DNA of 64,000 bases from Pigmentiphaga litoralis (GTDB taxonomy: Bacteria > Pseudomonadota > Gammaproteobacteria > Burkholderiales > Burkholderiaceae_B). The DNA is taken from NCBI RefSeq assembly GCF_013408655.1, contig NZ_JACCBP010000001.1, positions 1,302,001 through 1,366,000 of the forward strand, given 5' to 3'. Of the stretch, positions 28,837 through 37,215 are shown in pieces; the first letter of the stretch is position 1, and each line of letters begins with the position of its first letter. The position numbers and the translations under genes were made by a program. Under the pieces are notes generated by a model. It had not been told where the DNA came from. It searched no databases and was given only the letters and a program-made list of their open reading frames with translations.

Positions 28837-29277
28837 ATGCTTATGGTCGGAATCAAGGCGCTGCACATTGCGGCGCTCATCATATGGTGCGGCGGATTGT
28901 TCTATCTGCCTGGCCTGTTCATGCTTCATCCGCGTGCGTCCGACCGGGCGAGCTTCCACCGCCTTCGCATGCTGACCCGGTTTACGTTCGCGTTCGTCGT
29001 GTCGCCTGCCGCCGTGATCGCCATCATTTCCGGCACGGCGCTGGTGCATTATCGACAGGCCAGCGGCGAATGGCTGATGTGGAAGCTGCTGTTCGTGTGC
29101 CTGATGGTTTTCTTCCACCTGTACTGCGGTGGCCTGGTGGCCAAGTTGGGACGCGAGCGCACTGCCCATTCCCGCAGCGGGTCGGCCGCCTTGCTGGCCG
29201 TGCCGTCGATATTGGTGCCGTTGGTGTTGTGGATGGTGTTGGGCAAGCCCACGCTGTTTTTTGCGGCGGCCCCCTGA
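28837..29277 (+). CDS. CopD/HemJ-family membrane protein
   Basis: 146-residue, four-helix membrane protein with the family block IKALHIAALIIWCGGLFYLP. This matches the opening of the HemJ-type protoporphyrinogen IX oxidase family, in which the His binds haem. A second block WKLLFVCLMVFFHLYCGGL resembles the conserved K...H helix. The start may be either of two ATGs (28837 or 28843). Its place beside cytochrome oxidase genes suggests haem supply or copper handling. Whether it is a true HemJ cannot be settled from sequence alone. Confidence 0.75.
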   Translation: MLMVGIKALHIAALIIWCGGLFYLPGLFMLHPRASDRASFHRLRMLTRFTFAFVVSPAAVIAIISGTALVHYRQASGEWLMWKLLFVCLMVFFHLYCGGLVAKLGRERTAHSRSGSAALLAVPSILVPLVLWMVLGKPTLFFAAAP

Positions 29278-29293
29278 TGGCCGCCGCCCGCCA

Positions 29294-29776
29294 TCAATCG
29301 TCGGTATCGTCGTTGCCGACGCCGATCTGGTGTTCGAACACCAGCTTGCCGCCCATCCAGCCTGCCACCGCCACCAGCAGCGCGCTCATGCAGGACAGGA
29401 ACACGCCGTACGGAACCACGGCGGCTTCGGCATCGCCGATCCGCAGATACCAGTTGATCGACCCGACCGCGAGCAGCAGCACGGCCACCACGAAGTGGTT
29501 CCAGCTGGCCGCGCGATGGCGGATGCCCGGCACTGACAGCAATTCGATCGTGCCGGCGATGCCCGCCAGGATGCCCATGACCGCGCCCCCGCCGATTAGC
29601 CACAACGCGCCGCGCGCCCAGAACGGGTCGCCGAAAAAAATGAACGCGCCGTCGGCCGCCAGACCGCCCATGAAGAACGCGATCGGGAACGGCACCAGCA
29701 TCGGGTGGATAGGATGTTCGGCGACGGCAACGCGCGTGGGCGTGTCGATGGGGAGCGGGAGTCCGAATTTTTCCAT
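29294..29776 (-). CDS. DUF2231 family membrane protein
   Basis: 160-residue protein with four hydrophobic helices and the DUF2231 opening EHPIHPMLVPFPIAFFMGG. The His-Pro-Ile-His-Pro stretch ahead of helix 1 is characteristic. The function of the family is unknown; members often lie beside cytochrome oxidase or copper genes, as here. It is convergent with the CopD/HemJ-like gene (16 bp apart) and divergent from the oxidase subunit II gene. Confidence 0.85.
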   Translation of the reverse strand: MEKFGLPLPIDTPTRVAVAEHPIHPMLVPFPIAFFMGGLAADGAFIFFGDPFWARGALWLIGGGAVMGILAGIAGTIELLSVPGIRHRAASWNHFVVAVLLLAVGSINWYLRIGDAEAAVVPYGVFLSCMSALLVAVAGWMGGKLVFEHQIGVGNDDTDD

Positions 29777-29852
29777 GCCAAGTCCTGAAAGTGATTCCGC
29801 CCGATTGCAAGATCCATGCCGCAAGCGGGCCGCGAAAGGCGATACCCCAGCC

Positions 29853-30572
29853 ATGACTGTACGCCGTCCGGCGCGGCTGCTGACCCGGGCGCCGATCGTT
29901 GCGGCATGGCTTGCCGCCCTGTCAGGCTGTACATCAGGCCCCCTGTCGGCCCTCGATCCGGGCGGCCCGGTAAGCACGTCGGTGGCCCGAGTGTGGTGGG
30001 TGATGTTCAGCGGCGCCATGCTGGTGCTGGTCGCGATGCTGCTGATCGGCGTGCTGGCGATGGTGGCGTCGCCCCGCACCCGTGCACGCGTATCCACCCG
30101 CCAGTGGTTGATCATCGGCGGCCTGGCCGTGCCCGGCGTCGTGATCGCATCGTTATTGATCTATGGATTGACGGCAGGCCCGCGCATGCTGCCCGTGCCG
30201 TCCACCGCCGCCATGCGGGTGGAGATCGAGGCGCGGCAATGGGCATGGGAAGCGCGGTATCCGGAACGCCAGTGGACCGGGTCGCGCGGCGCCGATATGA
30301 CCCAGACCATCATCCACATTCCGGCCGGCGAGCCCGTCGATTTCCACATTACGTCGCGCGATGTGATCCATAGTTTCTGGATCCCGCGGCTGGGTGGGAA
30401 GATGGACGCCATTCCCGGGCGGTCCAACGTCATGCGTCTGCAGGCCGACGCCCCTGGCATCTATCGCGGCGTCTGCGCCGAGTTCTGCGGCGTTGGCCAC
30501 GCCCTCATGCCTTTCGAAGTCCACGCCCATGATGCTTCCGAATTCACCCGGTCCGGCGGAGCCGCGCGATGA
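29853..30572 (+). CDS. Cytochrome c oxidase subunit II (lipoprotein, CuA type)
   Basis: 239 residues from the ATG at 29853; an in-frame ATG at 29775 would add 26 residues. A lipobox LSGC (Cys26) suggests lipid anchoring. Two helices follow (about 44-67 and 82-105), then the periplasmic cupredoxin domain. CuA ligands are complete: His173 (DVIHSFW), Cys208 and Cys212 (CAEFC), His216 and Met219. No haem-c (CxxCH) extension is present, so electrons must come from a separate cytochrome c. It overlaps the subunit I gene by four bases. Confidence 0.93.
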   Translation: MTVRRPARLLTRAPIVAAWLAALSGCTSGPLSALDPGGPVSTSVARVWWVMFSGAMLVLVAMLLIGVLAMVASPRTRARVSTRQWLIIGGLAVPGVVIASLLIYGLTAGPRMLPVPSTAAMRVEIEARQWAWEARYPERQWTGSRGADMTQTIIHIPAGEPVDFHITSRDVIHSFWIPRLGGKMDAIPGRSNVMRLQADAPGIYRGVCAEFCGVGHALMPFEVHAHDASEFTRSGGAAR

Positions 30573-33070
30573 CTGACCTGAGCCCCGTCGCCCGGCACCA
30601 TGCCTTCGATGCCGTCTGGCGCGCCCCGCGCGGCTGGCGCAGCATTTTTTCGGTCAACCACACCACGGTGGGCCTGCGCTTCATTGGCACGGCGCTGGTC
30701 TTTTTCCTGATCGGCGGCGTGCTGGCCATGTTGATCCGCGCGCAGCTGGCCACGCCTGGGAACGACTTCCTGGACAGCGAGACCTACAACCAGATTTTCA
30801 CCATGCACGGCACGGTGATGATGTTCCTGTTTGCGATTCCGATGCTGGAAGGATTCGCGATCTACCTGCTGCCCAAAATGCTGGGATCGCGCGATCTGGC
30901 CTATCCGCGGCTGGGCGCCTTTGCCTATTGGTGCTACCTGTTTGGCGGCCTGATCCTGATCGCGGGCCTGGTGTCCGGCGTGGCGCCGAACACGGGCTGG
31001 TTCATGTACACGCCTTTGTCCAGCCAGCCCTACAGCCCCGGCATCAATGCGGATCTGTGGCTGATCGGCGTGACCTTTTCAGAAATTTCCGCGGTGTGCG
31101 GCGCGGTGGAACTGGTGGCGACCATTCTGCGGCTGAGGGCGCCTGGCATGAGCCTGCGGCAGATGCCGCTGTTTGCCTGGTACATGCTGGTGACGGGCGG
31201 GATGATCCTGGTGGGCTTTCCGCCATTGATCCTTGGCAGCATCCTGCTTGAACTGGAACGCGCATTGAACTGGCCGTTCTTTGACGTGGCGCGCGGCGGT
31301 GACCCGCTGCTGTGGCAGCACCTCTTCTGGATGTTTGGTCATCCAGAGGTCTATATCATTTTCCTGCCCGCGGCCGGCATGGTGTCGACCATGATCCCGA
31401 CCTTTGCGCAGCGCCGCGCTGTTGCCTATCCGTGGATCGTGGCCAGCATTGTCGCCATGGGGTTCATCAGCTTCGGGCTCTGGGTCCATCACATGTTCAC
31501 GGTGGGCATTGCGCACCTGGCGGCAGTGTTCTTTTCGGCGGCCAGCATGCTGGTCGCGTTGCCGACCGCCGTGCAGTTCTTTGCCTGGATCGCGACCTTG
31601 TGGGCAGGCAAGCCGGTCATGCGGCTGCCCATGCTGTACCTGTTCGGCTTTCTGGCGGTCTTTGTTGCGGGTGGCCTGACCGGGGTCATGCTGGCGCTGG
31701 TGCCCTTCAACTGGCAGGCCCACGACACCCACTTCGTGGTGGCGCATCTGCACTATGTGCTGGTGGGTGGCATGGTCTTTCCCCTGCTGGCGGCCACCTA
31801 CTACTGGATGCCGCACGTGACCGGGCGCATGCCGTCGGAACACCTGGGCAAGTGGGCGTTCTGGCTGATCTTCATCGGCTTCAACCTGACCTTCTTTTTC
31901 ATGCACCTGACGGGGCTGCTCGGCATGCCGCGCCGTGTGTACACCTACCAGGCCGACGCCGGATGGGACTGGCTCAATCTGCTGTCGTCGATCGGCGGAT
32001 TCCTGCAGGCGATCGGCTTCGGCATCTTCGTGCTGGACGTGCTGCTGCATGCACGGATCGGCCGGGCGGCCACCCGCAATCCCTGGGGCGCGGGCACGTT
32101 GGAATGGGCGATGCCCACGCCCTCCCCCACCTACAACATCGCATCGATCCCGAAAGTGGACGGTCCGGATCCCCTTTGGCAGGACCCCACCCTGGGCGCG
32201 CGCCTGGCCGCAGGCGAAGGCTACCTGCCGCAGCCCACCGACGGCCGACGCGAAACGATAGGCATCGAACCCCTGACCGGGCGGCCGCAGAGCATCGTCT
32301 TCCTGCCGGGCCCGAGCAAATGGCCCCTGGCGGCGGCCATCGCCACGGGCGGCGTGTTCCTGGCGATCCTCTTCAAGGTGTACCTGGCGTTGCCGTTTGC
32401 GGGCGTGCTGTTGCTGGCTATCTTCCTGGGCTGGGGCTGGCATAACGGCTTGCGGTCCGACCCGCAGCCGGTGGATGCGGGCCACGGCCTGATGCTGATG
32501 CCCCATGCCGCGACCGACAACGCGCCAGGCTGGTACGGGCTGGTCTATGCCCTGATCGCCAATGGCGCCTGTTTTGCGTCGCTGGTGTTCGGCTATGTGT
32601 ATCTGTGGACCATCGCTCCGAACTGGCCGCCGCCCAGCCTGATCGCGGGGGACGCCTTTACCCCGGCGGTTGCCGTGGCCGGCTTGCTGGTCGCCACCCT
32701 GGCGACCCGGCATGCGCGGCACGCCAACCAGCGGTTGCCCGCGTCGCGCGTGGCGACCTGGCTGGGGTGCGCGGCGATTGCCGGTGTAGCCGCCACCCTG
32801 GCGTTTGCCGACATCCTGTTGAATGCCTTGCCGCCGGCGACCAGTCACGCCTACGCATCGACCACCTCGGCGCTTGCCGCCTATGGGCTGCTGCATGCGG
32901 GCATGGGCACCGTGTGGGCCCTCTTTGCCGCCCTGCGCTGCCTGCGTGGCTATGTCTCGGCGCTCAGACGGCTGGACGTGGACCTGGTCAATCTGTGGTG
33001 GACTTATACGGCCAGTACCGGCGGCGTCATTCTGGCCGCCCTGTATCTGTTGCCCGGGGCACTGGCATGA
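30569..33070 (+). CDS. Fused cytochrome c oxidase subunit I-III, atypical proton channels
   Basis: 833-residue fusion of haem-copper oxidase subunit I (about 1-540) and a subunit III-like domain (about 560-833). Haem and CuB ligands are present: His80 (MHGTVMMF), His258 with Glu260 and Tyr262 (HPEVY), His307-His308, and the two His of VAHLHY. My hand alignment to A-type oxidases puts Gln336 (PTAVQFF) at the K-channel Lys. Ile98 and Gly116 replace two D-channel Asn, while the channel-entry Asp109 is kept. The active-site Tyr and partner CuA subunit argue for oxygen reduction. It is translationally coupled to the genes on both sides. Confidence 0.9.
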   Translation: MTDLSPVARHHAFDAVWRAPRGWRSIFSVNHTTVGLRFIGTALVFFLIGGVLAMLIRAQLATPGNDFLDSETYNQIFTMHGTVMMFLFAIPMLEGFAIYLLPKMLGSRDLAYPRLGAFAYWCYLFGGLILIAGLVSGVAPNTGWFMYTPLSSQPYSPGINADLWLIGVTFSEISAVCGAVELVATILRLRAPGMSLRQMPLFAWYMLVTGGMILVGFPPLILGSILLELERALNWPFFDVARGGDPLLWQHLFWMFGHPEVYIIFLPAAGMVSTMIPTFAQRRAVAYPWIVASIVAMGFISFGLWVHHMFTVGIAHLAAVFFSAASMLVALPTAVQFFAWIATLWAGKPVMRLPMLYLFGFLAVFVAGGLTGVMLALVPFNWQAHDTHFVVAHLHYVLVGGMVFPLLAATYYWMPHVTGRMPSEHLGKWAFWLIFIGFNLTFFFMHLTGLLGMPRRVYTYQADAGWDWLNLLSSIGGFLQAIGFGIFVLDVLLHARIGRAATRNPWGAGTLEWAMPTPSPTYNIASIPKVDGPDPLWQDPTLGARLAAGEGYLPQPTDGRRETIGIEPLTGRPQSIVFLPGPSKWPLAAAIATGGVFLAILFKVYLALPFAGVLLLAIFLGWGWHNGLRSDPQPVDAGHGLMLMPHAATDNAPGWYGLVYALIANGACFASLVFGYVYLWTIAPNWPPPSLIAGDAFTPAVAVAGLLVATLATRHARHANQRLPASRVATWLGCAAIAGVAATLAFADILLNALPPATSHAYASTTSALAAYGLLHAGMGTVWALFAALRCLRGYVSALRRLDVDLVNLWWTYTASTGGVILAALYLLPGALA

Positions 33071-33450
33071 GCAGCGCCATGTCGTCCCGCCTGAAGTCGC
33101 GCGGCCTGTGGCGCCTGTGCGGCGGCCTGATCGTCTGGGCAAGTTGTTTCGCCATGCTCTATGGCGCGCAGGCCGGCGGCTGCAGTGCCGGTCTGGACGC
33201 CAGCCGCGTGCTGGGGATCAACGGGGTGACGGCAATGCTGATCGTCATCTGGACAGCGCACCTGGCCTGGCTGGGCGGCCGGCTGCTGCGCGAACATCAG
33301 GGCAAGGCGCCCATGCCTGACGGGGAATTGGAAACGGCGCCCGAAGACGCCGCATTCTTTACCGGGGTAGGCCAGGTGCTGTCCTGGGTGGCGCTGCTGG
33401 CCACGGTATGGACCGGCTTTGCGGTGGTGCTGCTGCCGCCCTGCCTTTGA
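33067..33450 (+). CDS. Small membrane protein of the oxidase operon
   Basis: 127-residue hydrophobic protein whose ATG overlaps the oxidase I-III stop (ATGA). About three helices are visible (LWRLCGGLIVWASCFAMLYG, VTAMLIVIWTAHLAWLGG, LSWVALLATVWTGFAVVLLP). Two cysteines flank a glycine-rich loop (AQAGGCSAG). I do not recognise the family. The coupling suggests an oxidase accessory or assembly subunit. Confidence 0.75.
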   Translation: MSSAMSSRLKSRGLWRLCGGLIVWASCFAMLYGAQAGGCSAGLDASRVLGINGVTAMLIVIWTAHLAWLGGRLLREHQGKAPMPDGELETAPEDAAFFTGVGQVLSWVALLATVWTGFAVVLLPPCL

Positions 33451-33486
33451 GCCTGGCCGCTTAGCCGGGCTGCCTGGCCGGCACGC

Positions 33487-34314
33487 TCAGCGCACCGCGC
33501 GAAAGCCGGTGGCTTCCGATGCGCCCAGGGTGCGCCACACTGCGGCGATCGCGATCACGGCCACGCCGATGAACACGGTGCCGCCCGGCACCCACATGAT
33601 CAGCCCGCCCAGTTGCTGGTCGTCCAGCGACGACAGGCCCCAGGCCATGGCGGTGTTCCAATGCTCCACATACAGCGGACGGCGGGCGAAGGTCAGCAAG
33701 GCGCCCAGCAGACCCATCTGCACCGCGGTCACCAGGGCTACCATCAGCGCGGCGCCCACCGACCTGGCGTGGCGCGGCAGCATGGCCCGCCACAGCATGA
33801 CGGCGGCGGCGAACAGGCTGGCGTGCATCGCCCAATACGTCAGCGTGCTGTCGAAGGTCTGGGAGTAAGGCCCCGGCGCGTGCCAGAACCACAGCGCCAT
33901 CGCAAAGACGGCACAGGCCAGGCGACCGCTGCCGACCACCCGTTTGGCGGCGACGGGCGGGTGCGCCCAGCGCGGCAGCTGCAGCATGACCTGCCCGCGT
34001 CCCAGGACCATCAACGGCGCCGCCACCAGCACCAGCAACATGTGCTGCGCGACGCGGGCCGAGAACAGCGCCACCGACAGCGCGCATAACGGTGAGATCA
34101 AGGTCAGCAAGGCGACTGCCCAGCCTGCGTAGAAATAGGCCTGCTCGCGGCTGGATACGGCCCCGCGCCCGGCTGCGCCGCCACGCCAGTACGCCGCGGC
34201 CGCGATGGCAAAGCCGGCAATCAGCCAGGGGTCCAGGTTCCAGCTGGACCACAGCGTCACCGGGATGGCGGGCGCGCCGCAGTACGGCAGGTAGCTGGAA
34301 AAATCGGTGGCCAT
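33487..34314 (-). CDS. ctaG: Cytochrome c oxidase assembly protein, caa3-CtaG family
   Basis: Polytopic membrane protein of the caa3-type CtaG family (unrelated to the Cox11-type CtaG), 275 residues from the ATG at 34314. Family marks are SSWNLDPWLIAGFAIAAAAY, the SARVAQHMLLVLVAAPLMVL helix with its His, and WFWHAPGPYSQTF. In Bacillus the protein is needed for forming active caa3 oxidase. An in-frame ATG at 34422 would add a hydrophobic stretch that could be a signal peptide. Neither start has a good ribosome site. It is convergent with the oxidase operon. Confidence 0.87.
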   Translation of the reverse strand: MATDFSSYLPYCGAPAIPVTLWSSWNLDPWLIAGFAIAAAAYWRGGAAGRGAVSSREQAYFYAGWAVALLTLISPLCALSVALFSARVAQHMLLVLVAAPLMVLGRGQVMLQLPRWAHPPVAAKRVVGSGRLACAVFAMALWFWHAPGPYSQTFDSTLTYWAMHASLFAAAVMLWRAMLPRHARSVGAALMVALVTAVQMGLLGALLTFARRPLYVEHWNTAMAWGLSSLDDQQLGGLIMWVPGGTVFIGVAVIAIAAVWRTLGASEATGFRAVR

Positions 34315-34502
34315 GACGGGTGATCCACAACAAAAAAACAGGACGAAAAATAAGGAATGGGCGCCGGTTGCATTCGATACCACCGGCTGACATCGTGACG
34401 CCAGGTTCGGCATGGGCTCCATAGCAAGAACCCGGCCAGCAAGCCAGGAGAATCCCTTGCTGGTACAGGTCCGTTGCGTGGTGCACTCATCGGGCTGCGG
34501 CG

Positions 34503-34532
34503 CCGGTAAGAATTACCGCAACCGGTAAGAAT
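34503..34532 (+). promoter_or_regulatory. Overlapping palindromes / direct repeat upstream of the rsbQ-like gene
   Basis: CCGGTAAGAAT occurs twice (34503-34513 and 34522-34532, period 19). Between and across them run two palindromes, GGTAA-GAA-TTACC (34505-34517) and TTACC-GCAACC-GGTAA (34513-34528). The site lies 70-100 bp upstream of the TTG start at 34604, and a TAAAAT that could serve as a -10 element is at 34571. It looks like a regulator-binding site for the hydrolase / c-di-GMP operon, or for the divergent ctaG. Confidence 0.4.
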
Positions 34533-34603
34533 CGGAAGAGACTCGTCACGTCTTTCGGCCGCCGTTGCCCTAAAATAAGGTCAACAACACCAAGAGGTCT
34601 GCG

Positions 34604-35413
34604 TTGTCTATTGGATATAAGAACAATGTTCGGATGTTTGGCAGCGGCGTAGAGCCAATCGTCTTCGTGCACGGGTTCGGCTGCGACCAGAATGTCTGGA
34701 CGCGCATGGCGCCCCACTTTGCCGATGACCATCGCATCGTCGTGTTTGACCACGTGGGTGCGGGCCGGTCCGACCTGGCGGCCTATGACGAATCCCGCTA
34801 CCGCACGCTGGACGCCTATGCCGAAGACCTGCTGCAACTGTGCGACGCATTCGATATCCAGAAGCCGGTGGTGGTCGGACATTCGGTCGGCGCCACGATC
34901 GCCATGCTCGCCGCCAACCTGGAACCGGGCCGTTTCAAAGGGCTGGGCATGATCGCGCCCAACCCTTGCTACATCAACGACGGCGACTACGTAGGCGGGT
35001 TCGAGCGCGAAGACGTGGACGAATTGCTTGATCTTCTGGACAGCAACTACCTGGGCTGGACAAGCACCATGGCGAAGGTGTTGATGCAGCATGCCGACCG
35101 CAACGATGTCGAAGCCGAACTGACGAACAGCTTCTGCCGTACCGACCCGGATATCGCGCGGCACTTTGCGCGCGTCACCTTCCTGTCCGATCATCGCGAC
35201 GCCCTGCCCCACCTGACGGTGCCGACGCTGTTGCTGCAGACGCAGCAGGACATCGTGGCCCCGCCCTCGGTGGGCGACTACCTGCATGCGACGGTGCCCG
35301 CCAGCGAACTGGTACGGATGGACGCCATCGGCCATTGCCCGCACCTGAGCGCCCCTGACGAAACCGCCGGCCATCTGGGCCGGTTCATTGCCTCTCTTGC
35401 ACCGACACGATGA
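34604..35413 (+). CDS. RsbQ-like alpha/beta hydrolase
   Basis: 269-residue hydrolase closely resembling Bacillus subtilis RsbQ, the partner of the PAS phosphatase RsbP in energy-stress signalling. Shared marks include HGFGCDQNVW, the nucleophile GHSVGA (Ser94), PNPCYINDGDYVGGFE, ADRNDVEAEL, FLSDHRDALP and the catalytic His region GHCPHLS. The TTG start at 34604 has AGAGG upstream. The stop overlaps the start of the PAS-GGDEF-EAL gene (ATGA), so it is coupled to a PAS protein as RsbQ is to RsbP. By analogy it may supply a small-molecule signal to the PAS domain; a strigolactone-type role is excluded by context only. Confidence 0.9.
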   Translation: MSIGYKNNVRMFGSGVEPIVFVHGFGCDQNVWTRMAPHFADDHRIVVFDHVGAGRSDLAAYDESRYRTLDAYAEDLLQLCDAFDIQKPVVVGHSVGATIAMLAANLEPGRFKGLGMIAPNPCYINDGDYVGGFEREDVDELLDLLDSNYLGWTSTMAKVLMQHADRNDVEAELTNSFCRTDPDIARHFARVTFLSDHRDALPHLTVPTLLLQTQQDIVAPPSVGDYLHATVPASELVRMDAIGHCPHLSAPDETAGHLGRFIASLAPTR

Positions 35414-37215
35414 CATCGCTGCCGCTGTCCGCCCTGCCTGCCGATGAAACCTATGAGGCGCTCTATCGACAGGCGCCCTGTGGGTATGTGTCGACCGCGC
35501 CCGACGGCACGCTGCTCAAGGTGAACGACACCTTCGTGCATTGGAGCGGGTACAGCGAAGACGAGTTGATCGGCAAGCTGCGGCTGCAGGACCTGCTGAC
35601 CGTGGCGGGCAAGGTGTTCTACGAAACGCACTACGGCCCGCTGCTCACCATGCAGGGTTTCGTCAACGGGGTGGCTTTCGACCTGGTCGCCAAGAACCGC
35701 AAGCGCCTGTCCTTCTTCTGCAATTCGCGGCTGCAGACCGGGACCGACGGACAGGCCGTCGGCATTCGCACCATTGTCTTTGATGCCGGCGACCGCCGTC
35801 TGTATGAAAAGGAACTGCTGATTGCGCGGCGGGTGGCGCAAAAGGGCAAGGCGCGCCTGGAATACCTGGCAGGCCATGATTATCTGACCAACCTGCCCAA
35901 CCGCCATTCCTTCGCCATCCGGCTTGACGAAGCGCTGTCCCGCGCGCGCCAGCGCCGGGCCACGCTGGCCGTGCTGTTTGTCGACCTGGACCGCTTCAAG
36001 GACGTGAACGACAGCTGGGGCCACGACGTGGGCGATCGCGTGCTGGTGGGCCTGGCCGAACGGTTCCTGGCGGACAGCGATCCGCAGCACACAGTGGCCC
36101 GGATGGGCGGCGAAGAATTCGTGTTCCTGCTGGAAGGGGCGGATGAAGCCGAGGCCCGCCACTATGCCAGCCGCCTGCTGCCCGACCTGTCGCGCCCGTT
36201 CGAGATTTCGGACGCGGTGATTTCGGTTGGCGCCAGCATCGGCATCGCCATGTACCCGGAAGGCGGTGCGTCGGGCCAGGAACTGATGCGCAATGCGGAC
36301 CGCGCCATGTACACGGCCAAGATGGCGGGCGGCTACCGCACGGTGGTGCACACGCCCGAGGCCGCCGCGCGCCATGCCGCCGAAAGCCTGTTGCGCCAGG
36401 CCTTGCCGATGGCCGTGCGGCAGCAGCGCTTCGTGTTGCACTACCACCCCAAGCTGGACCTGCGCACCAATACCATCGTGGGCGCCGAGGCCCTGATCCG
36501 CTGGGACCATCCGGACCATGCCGACCTGCTTTACCCGGCCAGCTTCCTGCATCTGGTCGAAGCGTCACCCGTGCGGCAGCAGGTGTTTGCGTGGACGATT
36601 GACGAGGTCTGCCGGCAGATCGCCGCCTGGGCGAATGCGTCGGGCCTGCACCTGCCGGTGTCCGTCAATCTGTCGGCCTGGCAATTGAGCGACGCCACCC
36701 TGCCCCAGGTCCTGACGGAGGCCATCGAACGGCACGGCATCAAGAGCGACAAGATCCAGGTCGAGATTACCGAGGGCGCGCTGATTGCGGACGAAGCGCG
36801 CGCCACTGACATCCTGCATCAGCTGGCGTCATTGGGTTTTGCGATTTCGCTGGACGACTTCGGGACCGGCCACTCCGGCCTGGCGCACCTGAAACGCTAC
36901 CCGATCCGGGGCATCAAGCTGGATATGGCGTTTATCCAGGGACTGGCCGAAGATGCGGGCGCCCGCGATCTGGTGCGAGCCATCGTGGCCTTTGGCAAGT
37001 CGGTCGGCATGGAAGTGCTGGCCGAAGGGGTGGAGACGTCCGAGCAGCGCGCCTTTCTGGCCGATATCGGTTGCGATGCGATCCAGGGTTACCTGATCGC
37101 CCGGCCCCTGCCCGGCGACCAGTTCGAAACCCTGGCGCTGGGCTGGGGCGCCGCCCCGGTCAGGCGAGTCCGGGCACGCCGCGGTACAGCAGATAGCCCA
37201 GTGCCGCGCAGTTGA
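35410..37215 (+). CDS. PAS-GGDEF-EAL cyclic-di-GMP enzyme
   Basis: 601-residue soluble protein: PAS at about 15-130, GGDEF at about 152-310, EAL at about 335-590. The cyclase motif is GGEEF (233-237), catalytically competent. No RxxD inhibitory site precedes it. The phosphodiesterase side has EALIRW (Glu360), DDFGTGHS (Asp482-Asp483), KLDMAF and AEGVET, all intact. Both activities are therefore possible, with balance set by the PAS domain. It is translationally coupled to the RsbQ-like hydrolase. Its 3' end overlaps the convergent DUF1294 gene by 56 bp. Confidence 0.93.
   Translation: MTSLPLSALPADETYEALYRQAPCGYVSTAPDGTLLKVNDTFVHWSGYSEDELIGKLRLQDLLTVAGKVFYETHYGPLLTMQGFVNGVAFDLVAKNRKRLSFFCNSRLQTGTDGQAVGIRTIVFDAGDRRLYEKELLIARRVAQKGKARLEYLAGHDYLTNLPNRHSFAIRLDEALSRARQRRATLAVLFVDLDRFKDVNDSWGHDVGDRVLVGLAERFLADSDPQHTVARMGGEEFVFLLEGADEAEARHYASRLLPDLSRPFEISDAVISVGASIGIAMYPEGGASGQELMRNADRAMYTAKMAGGYRTVVHTPEAAARHAAESLLRQALPMAVRQQRFVLHYHPKLDLRTNTIVGAEALIRWDHPDHADLLYPASFLHLVEASPVRQQVFAWTIDEVCRQIAAWANASGLHLPVSVNLSAWQLSDATLPQVLTEAIERHGIKSDKIQVEITEGALIADEARATDILHQLASLGFAISLDDFGTGHSGLAHLKRYPIRGIKLDMAFIQGLAEDAGARDLVRAIVAFGKSVGMEVLAEGVETSEQRAFLADIGCDAIQGYLIARPLPGDQFETLALGWGAAPVRRVRARRGTADSPVPRS

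Noticed and set aside
30569..33070. Possible nitric oxide reductase
   Set aside because: The active-site Tyr262 of HPEVY is kept and a complete CuA subunit II precedes it, both favouring oxygen reduction. The atypical channel residues are reported as a finding instead.
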